Positions 46,801-59,179 of a stretch of 64,000 bases of DNA are shown one piece after another (within the stretch, counting starts at the first letter, position 1; the number at the start of each line of letters is the position of its first letter). A program made the position numbers and the translations under genes. The notes under the pieces were generated by a model that was not told where the DNA came from, did not search any database, and saw only the letters and a list, made by a program, of their open reading frames with translations. The DNA is from Pseudopyrenochaeta lycopersici (taxonomy: Eukaryota > Ascomycota > Dothideomycetes > Pleosporales > Pseudopyrenochaetaceae), in assembly GCA_003313425.1 (NCBI GenBank), contig NHZP01000020.1:310001-374000 (forward strand). Reading direction: 5' to 3'.

Positions 46801-47298
46801 CTCGACGAATACTCACATGCATGCGTTAGGATTTGATGTTGCAACTTCGATCTCTTCGCCATCATCAGTCTCTGCCTGCCACTGGTTCTCTTCCTCAGAT
46901 TCGGCGCTGCTGGATTCGGCTTCGCTGTCACTGGTCTTGGCATCCGAAAATGAATCTCCGGCAGCGTCTTCCCCATTCTCGAATTCTTCTTCCTCTGAGG
47001 ATGCAGCTCCGCGTTGAGCGATCTTGACAGCGCCAACCGGCTCAGCCTCGTCTTCATCATCATCCACCTCTTCGCCCTCTGCATCTATGTCCGAGCCCTC
47101 TGCATCTATGTCCGAGCCCTCCGCATCTATGTCTGAGCCCTCTGCATCAGTGGTATGAGCCTCGGCGTCCAATGTACTTCCACCAACAGGTGCTTGCTCG
47201 TACTCGATGTCGTCCATTTCGAATTCTCCATCCACATCAGTGTCCTCCGACTCGACGTTGCTCCCGGCTTGGCCCATGAGCCTGCTGGGCTCCGCCAT
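43861..47298 (-). CDS. PHD-finger MYST histone acetyltransferase, Sas3/Mst2 type
   Basis: A predicted nuclear histone H3 acetyltransferase, catalytic subunit of a NuA3/Mst2-like complex. Exons 47298-46817, 46755-46676, 46617-46570, 46521-45374 and 45324-43861 give 1073 residues. After an acidic N-terminus with DAEGSDI repeats, a C4HC3 PHD finger is assembled from four exons (Cys160, 163, 181, 184, His189, Cys192, 210, 213). A basic coiled segment follows. The MYST domain starts with NFGGWEIDTWHAAPYPEEY and a C2HC finger (Cys569, 572, His585, Cys589). Then come [31 protein letters not shown] in pieces, SCILVLP (Cys675), the acetyl-CoA loop RKGYG (684-688) and SPEKPLSD (Glu709, catalytic base position). 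The tail is disordered and ends acidic. The PHD finger argues for Sas3/Mst2 rather than Esa1, which has a chromodomain. Confidence 0.93.
47074..47148 (-). repeat. 21-bp coding repeat (DAEGSDI) in the acetyltransferase N-terminus
   Basis: Residues 51-75 read as three to four near-identical copies of the seven-residue unit DAEGSDI, encoded by 21-base units that are almost identical at the DNA level. Such a clean repeat suggests recent slippage and probable length variation among strains. Confidence 0.85.
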
Positions 47299-47910
47299 GG
47301 CGAAGGAGACAACAGCAGCCAGTCTAGACGCCAGAAACGCCAGTGTCGCAACCCAGGTGGAATATGAGCTCTATTACATCGGTCGCGCAGAGGCAAAGTA
47401 CTCCAATTATGTTGTCATAAATCGGTCCGCGGTCGCGTCGTGGGGGTGTTGTCGCGCGTTTCGTGCAGTGCGTGAAACCGTCCACCGCGTCGATATGGCA
47501 AAAATATGTCGTGATATGGCTTTCAGAGGCCAGAGAGTGCCAATATATGATGCCGGAGGGTGGCAGTCGCGTTGCTCGTTTCTGTGGGGATAGTGGAGGT
47601 GTACGACGGCAAGCGGGTGCAATTGTTGTGGGGTGGTGAGGAGCAAAGATGCCAATATTTGCGGTTCGTATGAAAGTGTGGTCCTGGGCGACACGGCAAA
47701 TAATTGTAGCTCGTCTGTAGAGTGCGTGGGCGATGAAATTCGCCCGTCTGAATTGACGCCCTTTGCCGTGGAGTGCACACTGGGAGGTTGATGAGTGGTG
47801 GGTACGTGCACTGAGCACAGATCAAGTCCTCTCACCTCAACCCAAGCTCGCCGTTCACCATCATAACCCACCCCCGCAACCACACAGCGACTGCAGACAC
47901 TACCGCAACC
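47299..47910. promoter_or_regulatory. Divergent promoter region: acetyltransferase / NDUFA1-type gene
   Basis: 612 bases separate the two start codons. A long minus-strand frame runs through here and into the first part of the NDUFA1-type gene, but it has no ATG-led conserved motif. The region is read as a shared bidirectional promoter. Confidence 0.5.
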
Positions 47911-48373
47911 ATGGGTGTCCCCTTCGAGGCTCTTTTGCCGTATGCGATTATGACCGGCGTATGTTGATTGGAGCCATTGGCCGCATGGGCGGGTGTTAAT
48001 CGGTGCTGCAGTTCTTCGCATTCAGCGCCATCTCTGTCGGAAAGCTTAGGGAGATGCAGAACGGAGGCAAGACGGCAAGACGAGGCGTTGATGCATGGGA
48101 TAGGGTGAGCAGCCGTCTTGGACCTATGTATTAGAGCCCCGCTAACAGCTGTGTAGCAAAGTACAACAGCTCTACCATGACCTCATGCGACATACTTACA
48201 GGACTGCAGTGATGGAACGCGACCGACGATTGACAGGCTTCATGCGAGGACAGACAGACAAGGCAGAGGCACCAGCAGGCTTCGAGCTGAACAACCCATG
48301 GAGAGTATGGCACACTATAAGTAGTACGATGGACAATACTAACGACGTTCAGTGCGAGCAACGATTCCTCTGA
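47911..48373 (+). CDS. NADH:ubiquinone oxidoreductase MWFE subunit (NDUFA1-type, complex I)
   Basis: A small accessory subunit of mitochondrial complex I with one N-terminal membrane helix. Five exons: 47911-47958, 48012-48104, 48157-48160, 48210-48304 and 48353-48373, giving 86 residues. Exon 1 encodes MGVPFEALLPYAIMTG; exon 2 FFAFSAISVGKLREMQNGGK and RRGVDAWDR; the third exon is only CAAA. It restores QMMERDRRLTGFMRGQTD, then APAGFELNNPWR. Fungal relatives I recall read WDRQMMERDRRLTG at this place, which is why the 4-base exon is required: joining exon 2 directly to exon 4 breaks the frame. All introns are 48-53 bases with good GT..AG ends. The final 48-base intron has a TACTAAC branch point and is a multiple of three, so its retention adds 16 residues (VWHTISSTMDNTNDVQ). 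Confidence 0.9.
48157..48160 (+). other. 4-base micro-exon of the NDUFA1-type gene
   Basis: CAAA lies between an acceptor (CTGTGTAG) and a donor (GTACAA). The upstream intron 48105-48156 has GCTAAC as branch point, and the downstream intron 48161-48209 ends CTGCAG. Using it gives Gln plus the first base of Met and rebuilds the conserved QMMERDRR. Confidence 0.8.
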
Positions 48374-48468
48374 GCGCAGTGCGGTAGACGAAGGAAGGCC
48401 TGTCTCACAACATATCATATATATTCAAATCAAACAATGTCAATTTCCATTTGTTCATCAATGAAACA

Positions 48469-49431
48469 CTACTTTATTTCGGATGGGAGCCCAACAATGC
48501 CGTCCCTCTCAACCTCACCAAACCTGATACCAAAGTACTTCTCAAGCGCCTCTAGCCGCTCTGCCTCGTTTGCGAATTCAATTTTCTTACTTTTCTCTCC
48601 ATGTATTCTCCACTTCAGACTATTTCCCATCATAATTAGATTTCCGGCCAGCTCACCATCATCACCAAGGATTTTCTTCTCGGCGAGAGCCACTCTCGTG
48701 AAGAAGGTTCGCTGGCTCGTACTTGTGAAGTAATTCATTACGGCGTAATCTTGTGGTAGAAACTCTAGCTCGGTATACGAGTATTTCGTTTCCCAGTCAC
48801 TCGCGTCATTCCTTCGATACTGATAGACCCAGAGGCGCTGATTGGGGTCGGTATTCTCCTCGATGTTGCGCCATTGCAGTCGGCTCTCGGCCGGCTTGAT
48901 GTGCGGCTGGACTGTACCTGAGCGATCGAGAGGCATTGGCACGATGGGTCCTTCAGCACCGTAGCCTACGTCGACGTGGTATTTGGTGTCACCGATGATG
49001 ACGAAATTGATCATATGTGTCCAGCCAGTCCATTTCCCTCCGTCGAAGACTCGGGCGCCTGCGGAATATATGTTGAAATTGAGCGAGTAAAGCAGCGTTC
49101 CAAACAGGGTGCTGTTCTCCATGCAGTATCCACCACGGCCATTGTTGTCTCCAACGACCTTCTTGAATAGCTCCTTGGGGTGTGTTGATACTTGACGATG
49201 TGATGAGTAATGCAGCGTCAGGTTCTCAAAGGGTACCTCAGCGAGTTGGTACTTGATGAGCAGGCCGAGGTACTTTAGTGCGTCTTCCGGATTCAGTTTG
49301 GCGACGTCATATTGTCGCTGTGCCGCTGGTATCTTGATGCGATCAAAGAATTGTGTGATTTCGTCTGTGGAGAATGTCGACCTTGTTCGCTCGGTGGCCA
49401 TGGTGCTGACTGCAGGAACGATATGCGTCAT
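48469..49431 (-). CDS. Arylamine N-acetyltransferase
   Basis: Acetyl- or acyl-CoA-dependent transferase for arylamines and arylhydrazines; in fungi some members detoxify plant benzoxazolinone-derived aminophenols (established for Fusarium NAT1/FDB2). A single exon of 320 residues from ATG 49431. The catalytic triad is intact: Cys103 in GRGGYCMENS, His139 in WTHMINF, Asp154 in YHVDVGYG. LAEVPFENLTLHYS is the conserved N-terminal motif. The frame stays open upstream to about 49818, but the conserved family start lies near here; ATG 49401 is an alternative that removes ten residues. Its 3' end is only about 95 bases from that of the NDUFA1-type gene. Confidence 0.94.
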   Translation of the reverse strand: MTHIVPAVSTMATERTRSTFSTDEITQFFDRIKIPAAQRQYDVAKLNPEDALKYLGLLIKYQLAEVPFENLTLHYSSHRQVSTHPKELFKKVVGDNNGRGGYCMENSTLFGTLLYSLNFNIYSAGARVFDGGKWTGWTHMINFVIIGDTKYHVDVGYGAEGPIVPMPLDRSGTVQPHIKPAESRLQWRNIEENTDPNQRLWVYQYRRNDASDWETKYSYTELEFLPQDYAVMNYFTSTSQRTFFTRVALAEKKILGDDGELAGNLIMMGNSLKWRIHGEKSKKIEFANEAERLEALEKYFGIRFGEVERDGIVGLPSEIK

Positions 49432-50026
49432 GGAAGGGCGATAGGCGAGGGTGGTGCAAACCCTATATTCGGATGGCCGAGGAATCAACGTCCGAGTTCG
49501 TGCAAGAGATGAGGACCGCGGTATTGGGCGTGGAACTACAATGCAACATAAAACGCGCTGGACTTGACGACGGCTGAAATGCACACTTGAAAGCGGGGCA
49601 GTCGACGGGGCGGGCGCCTCTACGCTGCCGTCAAAAACACACCGCGAATACGAATAGAGATCCGGCGGTAGTGGTGGAGACAGGTGCCTGCCAAGGGCCG
49701 CAATCCCTGCGCTCCCGCGCGAACTAGGGGCTCCATTGTGGGCGACCCCTGATGGCTGTGGTTGACAGCCGCATTTCAAAGAATCGCCAGCTTCCCCTAG
49801 CAAGAAGTCGCCCAACAATTTACGCGTCCTCTCCTAAGTGAAACCGCCTATCCTGCCATGTCTCGATCGTCCACTTGCTCTCCGTGAGCTTACACCCCTC
49901 TCCCTGGCTGCGCGAAGTTTATTGCTCTACGCCCCCGTCGCCCTCTCTATTCGAACCATTACTGCGCCTCCGCGCACCCGCGATCCGGGCTTCGTCCTGC
50001 CCCAGCGACACTTCCCCAGAGCAATC
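49432..50026. promoter_or_regulatory. Divergent promoter region: NAT / Uds1 protein
   Basis: About 600 bases between two divergent start codons. Both flanking frames extend open into it without an ATG-led conserved motif, so I treat it as a shared promoter and 5' UTR region. Confidence 0.5.
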
Positions 50027-53000
50027 ATGGCGAACAATGGCCTGCGTCCGCAATTCGCCTACGCTGGGGACGCCCTCAGCCCACGGCCGCTGTACGACTT
50101 TCCCTCGCCAACATCCAACTACCCGTCCGGTGTGGGTGCAGCCTCCCCCAGCTTCTTCCCCATGGCCTACCAGATCTCCCCGCGCTTCGGCGCCAGTGCC
50201 TTCATCCCTCCCCCAGATGTCTTCGGCGATGGTCGCAAGGATACCGTGCGCCAGAACGGCGAATACACTCCACGCGATTCCAGAAAACGAAGCTCCGACG
50301 TGCTGAATACCGATCCAGTGGCTATGCATCTGCTCGTGGAGACGGCGATAGGGGACAGCCAGTACTTCGACACGCTGACCGTGGAAGAAGTGGACACGCT
50401 GAAGCAGGAGCAGAAGACGCTTGACACGCGGTTAGGGACTGTGCGCAGGAAGCTGGAGTCGGAGACCAAGATCCGCGATGCCACACGCTCGCTCGGCCGT
50501 TTGGTATCCAAGAGCGGAAATGGGCACCAAAGAGGTCTCGGCAGCAAGGGCAGCAATGGAGTGCAGCAGTACGATGCGAAGTCGCAGGAAGGACTGGATG
50601 CCAGCAACAAAAAGGTCGAGGAGCTCATCCGAGAGCTCCTTGAGATTGAGTCTCGAATGCGCATGATTGACATGCAGCTGTTGATGCACACCGCTGCTGT
50701 GCTTCAGCTAACGCACAAAGGCCCAAAGAGGCGCAACGACGACTCTGGGTTATCAGATAATGGGTTCCAAAGACCAGACAGCCCGGCGAGCCTTAACACA
50801 TACGAGGTTGGCCGTGGCAACGGCGCTCGAGCTGACGGCGATTTCGATGAACGGAGCTTCTACAGATCACCCGAGAATCTCGACAGTCTCATGAACGTGC
50901 TGCAGAACGGGACCCACCACCATTCCCAAGCCACGGAACGCGAGGAAAAAACACTAAGCTTAACCGCAAAACGACTTGAGGAGATGAATGAACGCTTAAG
51001 ATCGCTCATTGTGCAAGCCAACCCGGAGCGCGATGACGAGTATTCTTTGCCGCCGCTCGCGCTCGAAGGAACACCAAATGTTTCAACGATTGAACGCCAG
51101 CTCGACTTCCTCGACCGAGGCCTCCGTAGCGTTAGCGCCGAACAAGCCAACATGCACAGGAAGTCCAGGCACTCATCGAGCGAGGTAGAGGGTCGTCTCG
51201 AGGGAATCAACAATCAGCTGTACGCTGTACTTAGCCGATCGGACCCTCAAGGAGAGGAAAAGATCCTGCCTCCACCTCCAATTACCGGCGGTGGATCTAC
51301 AGAACAACTCAACTATATGGAGGATGCATTCTATAACCTCGAGCAACTCCAGTACTCCCTGAACAGCCAGATCGATGAGCTTCGCTCAAGGGCCACAAAC
51401 AGCCAGGATTCAGAGAAAGCAGAGAAATACGAAACCACACTGATGGGTCTGTGGCAGATAATTCTAGCTGGTGAAGAAGAGGCTCGAGAAAGAAAACGTG
51501 AGCGTCGTCGTTTGATCGCCGAGGACCCCGATGCGGACGAGCAGTTATCGCCGGATGAAGACTTCAACAGCAATGAATCATTCTCTCTCCCAGCGTTCTC
51601 AGCCAAGGTACAATGGCTGTTCAGTCGCGCTAGCAGCCTCAAGGACAAGCAATCTGTCCTCATGCGCCAGATCAAACAGCAGCGCGAATTGAACAGCAAG
51701 TCAGATGCCCAAAAGGAACTCGAATTCGAGCGACTAAACGAGCAAGTGCTCAGCGCAAGATCTGAAAAGAACTCGATGGAAGCCGAGCTCGAACGGGCCA
51801 TGAACCAACTTCAAGAATTTGATGAGCAAAAGATTCAAGCCGACTCGCGAGCTTTGCATGAGACTCAAGAGCGCAATGCCGGGCTCGAAGCACAGCTTAT
51901 CAACGTACAAGAGCGTGCAATGGCTTTTGAAGCTGAGCTTAAGGAGCACAAAGAGCGTGCCATAGCTTACGAGAACCAGCTTAAGGACGTCCAAGAAAAG
52001 GCGGTCGACTTTCAGAGCCAGCTACAAAACGCTGAACAGCGTAGCGCCGCCTATGAAAAGGAGCTCGAGGACCACCAGGAGCGTAGCACGGCCTATAATG
52101 TTCAATCCCGAGAAATTGAAGAACGCAGCGCTGGCCATGAGGCCCAACTTCGGGATTCACAGGAAAGGGCTATTCTGCTCGAGAACAAATTGAGGGAAGC
52201 TCAAGATGATGCGCGGGTTGAAGCTGCTGCAATTCAGGCCGAGCTATTAGAATCAACGGAGAGGATCAATGAAGTCACACTAGCCCTCAAAACAGTCACA
52301 ATGGAGAAGGAGGCTGCGGAAGCACGCTCTTTGGACGCCACAAACATCCTCAATGCCAAGGAAGAAGAGTTCCGCAATCTCGAAAGCGAAATCGTTCGTC
52401 TCACCACTGAGCTTACCTTCGCCAAAGCAGAGTTAGACGGCGCATACGGTACCCGAGCACAACGCGCAGCGGATTCGGCCGCCAATCCAGCCATCAAGAG
52501 GGAGTTAGATGAACTCAGCGACAGAAATCAAGCCTTTAAAGACGAAGTCGAAGCCCTTCGAAAGGTACAAGACGCAGCCTCACAGTCGGAAGCAGAAGCC
52601 CGGCAATCTGAACGTAACCTCAAAGCTGAGCTCTCAGGTATGGCCGCTGAGTATGAAGCGCTTACCCGCGATGCCATCCAAAATGAAAAGGATCGTGACA
52701 TGCTCGAATCGCAAATTGATAAGCTACGTGACGAAAAGGAGGCGCTTGAGCGCGAATTGAGTGATGAAAAAGTCAAGTGGCTTGGCGTAAGGAGCCCAGG
52801 TATGCCAAATGGCGCAGGTGGGCAACTCGACATGGGAGCTACGAGTATCAGAATGCTACGAGAGGATTTCAGGAAGATGATGAGGGATCGAACAGCCGAA
52901 GGGCTAAAGGCGCTGAGAGTAAGTAGTGAGATTGCATGTGGTTTTAAAGATGATGTCTAACAAAGTTGCAGGCTGAACAAGAAGAACGACGAAAACTCGA

Positions 53001-53073
53001 AGCGGTAGTGCGACAACTGCGGAAAGATACAAACCCGCAACGATCAAATCTTTCAAAGACAATAGCTGCGTAA
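50027..53073 (+). CDS. Uds1-domain (up-regulated during septation) coiled-coil protein
   Basis: A predicted cytoskeletal or septation-linked scaffold. Exons 50027-52918 and 52972-53073 join across a 53-base intron to give 997 residues. The first 95 residues are Pro/Ser-rich and disordered. The Uds1 domain covers about 100-230: MHLLVETAIGDSQYFDTLTVEEVDTLKQE, split here only for length, followed by LGTVRRKLESETKIRDATRSL and IRELLEIESRMRMIDMQLLMH. The remaining protein is mostly heptad coiled coil, including eight 14-residue repeats at 614-725. The last exon finishes the coil (AEQEERRKLEAVVRQLRKDT). An upstream open frame without ATG was not used. Fission yeast Uds1 is expressed at septation; the role in this organism is inferred. 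Confidence 0.9.
51866..52201 (+). repeat. Eight 42-bp units encoding 14-residue coiled-coil repeats
   Basis: Residues 614-725 of the Uds1 protein read as exactly eight units of 14 residues (two heptads), with consensus QERx-A-x-x-E-x-x-L-x-x-x: QERNAGLEAQLINV, QERAMAFEAELKEH, KERAIAYENQLKDV and so on to QERAILLENKLREA. There are no insertions between units. The units are diverged at the DNA level, so the duplication is old. Confidence 0.85.
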
Positions 53074-53873
53074 TCGCGGATCCTCGCACATGGCCGGCTT
53101 CAGCATCTATTTCCACTTTCACTCAAGTTTTGATCTTCACACAATGTATATACCCATTTCATTCGTACAGCGTCGCATCGAGCTCGGAGTCATGATTTTC
53201 TTTGGTTGCTGTATCAATGCAAAAGGAGTACCGTCATCACACATGATGATAAACGTAAAGTAATGGCCGGGCGGTGAATTTTCGACCGTAGTTAGGGTCA
53301 CCCATCAATTCACTTACCTCCGCAATAGCGGGTCAACAAGTACAATTGCAGCACTCCTCTGGCACATCCAAGAGTGCCGTGACAATCTTCGCACGTGACG
53401 TCACATCTTTTCGGTATCCATTTCCCCGATGATCAACATACATCGAACTTTGTCCTCTTCATCCTTCACCCCGGCCTCCATACCTTCCCGCACTTTATCC
53501 GCCGGAACCCACCGATCCAATATGCCCCACACGCAAACAAAGCTTCTCCACCACATGGCTCACTCCGCCTCACGTTGCTGTTGTTTCATATACGTCAATT
53601 CAAAGTTAACTTGGCGAGGACCAGGAGGCTAAACGGCACGTCCCCATGCATTGAGAATACCCGGGTAAAAATTGAGTGCTAGCGCACAGTAGGTGGGCAT
53701 GGTGCGCGTAAGGAGGGGGTTATGCAGGGTGCAATGACGCCAGGATCAGGGAACAAGAAAGCATCCTTGCCGGTAGTTGGGCGTGGTGTATAAGCTGGTG
53801 TTGGTGGGATGTGTTTGTGTGTTTCAACTACAAGCGTCCACACCAATTGCGGGCATTGTACTTTGCGGCAACC
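53074..53873. other. Intergenic region Uds1 gene / GH43 gene
   Basis: About 0.8 kb between two plus-strand genes. No supported gene. It should hold the Uds1 terminator and the GH43 promoter. Confidence 0.5.
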
Positions 53874-56419
<2,546 letters not shown>

Positions 56420-57240
56420 AGGCGAAAGACTGGACGCACATGAAAAAGTGTAGTGGTTATGATAGTGATGGTAGTGGTGGCGGCATTGAGAGAAATACAA
56501 CTACCAAAATAGCTGTCATGACGGCTTCTCATGCTCCGTTGAACATGGCATAAGAAATTCTCCGCCGAAGGTTTGAAATTCGCCTATTATTCTCGACCTG
56601 CGTCTGCATCTGCAGCCGTCAAAGCACAGATATCACAACAGCATCCAGTCTCCACATTTGCGTCACTCTACCCAGCACATGCCGTGCTCTGTATTGCAGC
56701 CCGCCAGTGCGCCCATGCAGGCAGCTCTCTGCTTCTCAACTCTTTTGTGCCACGCTACCCATTCTCGTACTGACCTGCGTTCAACTTGCAGGCTGCTGTA
56801 CAACACGATATGTATCGGATATGTGCGCAAGTCCCGAAATCAGTGCAACACATGACGTCCCACCGTTGGAAACGTGAGAAGTCAAATACCTGTGCTGTGA
56901 TCAAAGGCTGGGTGGTGCATATGTGAAAGTGACGAGTCAGTACTCAGGCTGTCAGCGGGTGAGGCTGAACGCTATGATTTGATACGGTTAGAGGGCGGCT
57001 GGAGACGGATGTTGACACGATAAGATAACGGCGATGTGCTGCGGGGATTGCTGGGGCATGTGGGATGTTTAGCGTTTCGACTATGTCAACGATGGAAAGT
57101 AAATCCGGGGACTCATAGGAACCGAACCTGGATTCTTTCTTGACGACGATTTTTGCTAACAAGAAGCTCCTTACTTTCCATTGCTCACGCGATTTCACGA
57201 GTGCTTAGCGGGGCGGGCACCACGAATTCGCAGCTTGAAG
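56420..57240. other. Intergenic region GH43 / P450
   Basis: About 0.8 kb, no supported gene. Contains the end of the GH43 transcript and the P450 promoter. Confidence 0.5.
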
Positions 57241-59179
57241 ATGCTCGGACTCTCGCCGACGACCCTAGCCATTTTGGCACCTCTCCTCTTACTATGCCAT
57301 GTCGTTGTCAGCTACTTTCAAAACCCATTGCGCAAGATTCCTGCTGCTCATCCTCTGGCGCCCTTTACGTCGCTGTGGATTCAATCTATCCGTTGGCGCA
57401 GCATCGAGAATGCAACACTGAAAGCCGCACACAATCGTTTAGGGCCGATCATTTGCCTGGGACCTGATGAAATTAGTGTCAATTGTGTGAAGGGTGGCAT
57501 TCGAGATGTTTACGCAGGTGGCTTTGAAAAGGGAAGTAGCGGGAAAGGTGGATACAATTGGTACTCCTTCTTTTCAAATTATGGGGGGTGAGTTCAATCT
57601 ATTGGAGAAGGGTAGCTTGGCAAAGTTCATTGACATTTCTCCAGAGTTGACAACATGTTCTCAACGGGATGCAACAAACCTCACTCAATGAGAAAGCGCA
57701 TGATGAGTAATGTCTACAGCAAATCTTTCGTCACTGCAAACCAGGCACTGCTAGCTCAAGCGACGTCCATCATCTTCGACCGGTTCCTTCCTGCCCTTGC
57801 ATCGACGTTCAACACAGATGAGCCGGGAGTGCTTAATATATACGCCCTTCTGAGTGCAAGTACGATGGACATCGTGACGGGCTATATCTTCGGGCTGAAG
57901 TCAAGCTCCAACTTGATTGATGATCCAGAGCAATTGGCGTGGTATTTGGACCTGTACAACTCGCGCCGTTCATATAATTTCTGGCCTCAAGAATTCCCCG
58001 AGTTCACTGCCTTCGTGGAGAAGTGGTTCGGGTATAGATTGACGCCGAAGTGGGTTGACGAAGCAAACAGTGAGATCGAGAAGTGGACCGTGAAAATGTG
58101 CGAAGCTGCTGCAAATTGCTTGTCCTCAGGCGATGGGAAAGGAAAAGACTTACCAGTAGTGTATCAGCAACTCCAGAACACACTTTCCAAGGAAGCAGAG
58201 AAGTACGGCACGCAGCCGAAAACACCTCTTGCAAGTGAAGTGCTCGATCATTTGGCCGCAGGATTCGACACCTCAGGAATCACGCTGGTCTACGTCGTTC
58301 ACCAGCTCTCGCAGCACAAGAATATACAGGCCCGTCTACAGCAAGAGCTTTCCGCACTCTCTCCGCGTCTCATCCCATCATTGTTACTAACTTTACCTGA
58401 TCCCAAGACAGTTGACGCACTCCCTGTCCTGCATGCGGTGATCTGGGAAACCCTGCGGCTACACTCAGCGATTCCGGGACCACAGCCACGCTTTACGCCT
58501 TTGCAGGGCTGCCATCTTGGCCCTGAAGATAAAGCGTACTTTGTACCGGGCGGCGTGAGGGTCAGCGCAAGCGCAGGCTTATTGCATCTGAACGAGGAGG
58601 TGTACGAGCGTGCGAGCGAGTGGAGACCAGAGCGGTGGTTGGAGATGGAGAAACTCGATGAGGAGAAGAGGAAGAATATGGAGAGTCGGTGGTTCTGGGC
58701 CTTTGGAAGGTCAGTGGAAATACAAGATAATGTTGTGGATTGTTTGACTGACGACAATTAGTGGCGGACGAATGTGCGTTGGAAGCCACCTCGCTGTGTA
58801 CCGTAAGTGTGAATTTTCTCCCTGTCGCCTTCACTCAAAGCTTTGAGACATGACTTTACGTTTTTTCATCCCATGAACTTGCAACAAGTCCCTAATGTCG
58901 CAGAGCCCATCTTGTGCTAGTTATACCTCGCCTATCGACATAGCTTTGAGGCTTGTATTCTGATGTGCCGCAGAGATGAAGTACCTCGTTGCAGCGTTGT
59001 ACTCGAACTATAGCACGACAATCATTGACGACACGGATATCGAGCAGTCTGATTCCGTAAGTATTGCTTTTGCACCAAGTGCAAGTGAGACATACACTGA
59101 CTGCGTCCTCGCTATTTAGTATACTGCACCACCAAAGAGCGACAAGCTTATAATAAAGCTGGAGAAGCTAAGCATGTAG
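57241..59179 (+). CDS. Cytochrome P450 monooxygenase (ER-anchored)
   Basis: A haem-thiolate monooxygenase with unknown substrate. Exons 57241-57587, 57645-58709, 58762-58802, 58974-59056 and 59120-59179 give 531 residues. The N-terminal anchor is LAILAPLLLLCHVVVSYF, then a Pro hinge (NPLRKIPAAHP). NMFSTGCNKPHSMRKRMMSNVYSKSF is the usual C-helix region (split in two here). The I-helix has AAGFDTSG (320-327), ExxR is ETLR (384-387), PERW is at 444-447 and the haem loop FGSGGRMCVG has Cys476. The haem loop is rebuilt only by splicing the 52-base intron at 58710-58761. All diagnostic motifs are intact. No PKS, NRPS or terpene cyclase lies nearby, so it is not evidently part of a secondary-metabolite cluster in this window. 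ATGs further upstream (57181) are in frame, but MLGLSPTTLAIL fits the anchor best. Confidence 0.93.

Noticed and set aside
47407..48021. 204-residue minus-strand frame opposite the NDUFA1-type gene
   Set aside because: It lacks motifs and overlaps the promoter and first exons of a well-supported gene.
49432..49818. N-terminal extension of the arylamine N-acetyltransferase frame
   Set aside because: The frame is open but the conserved family start is near 49431-49401, and the extra 129 residues are low-complexity.
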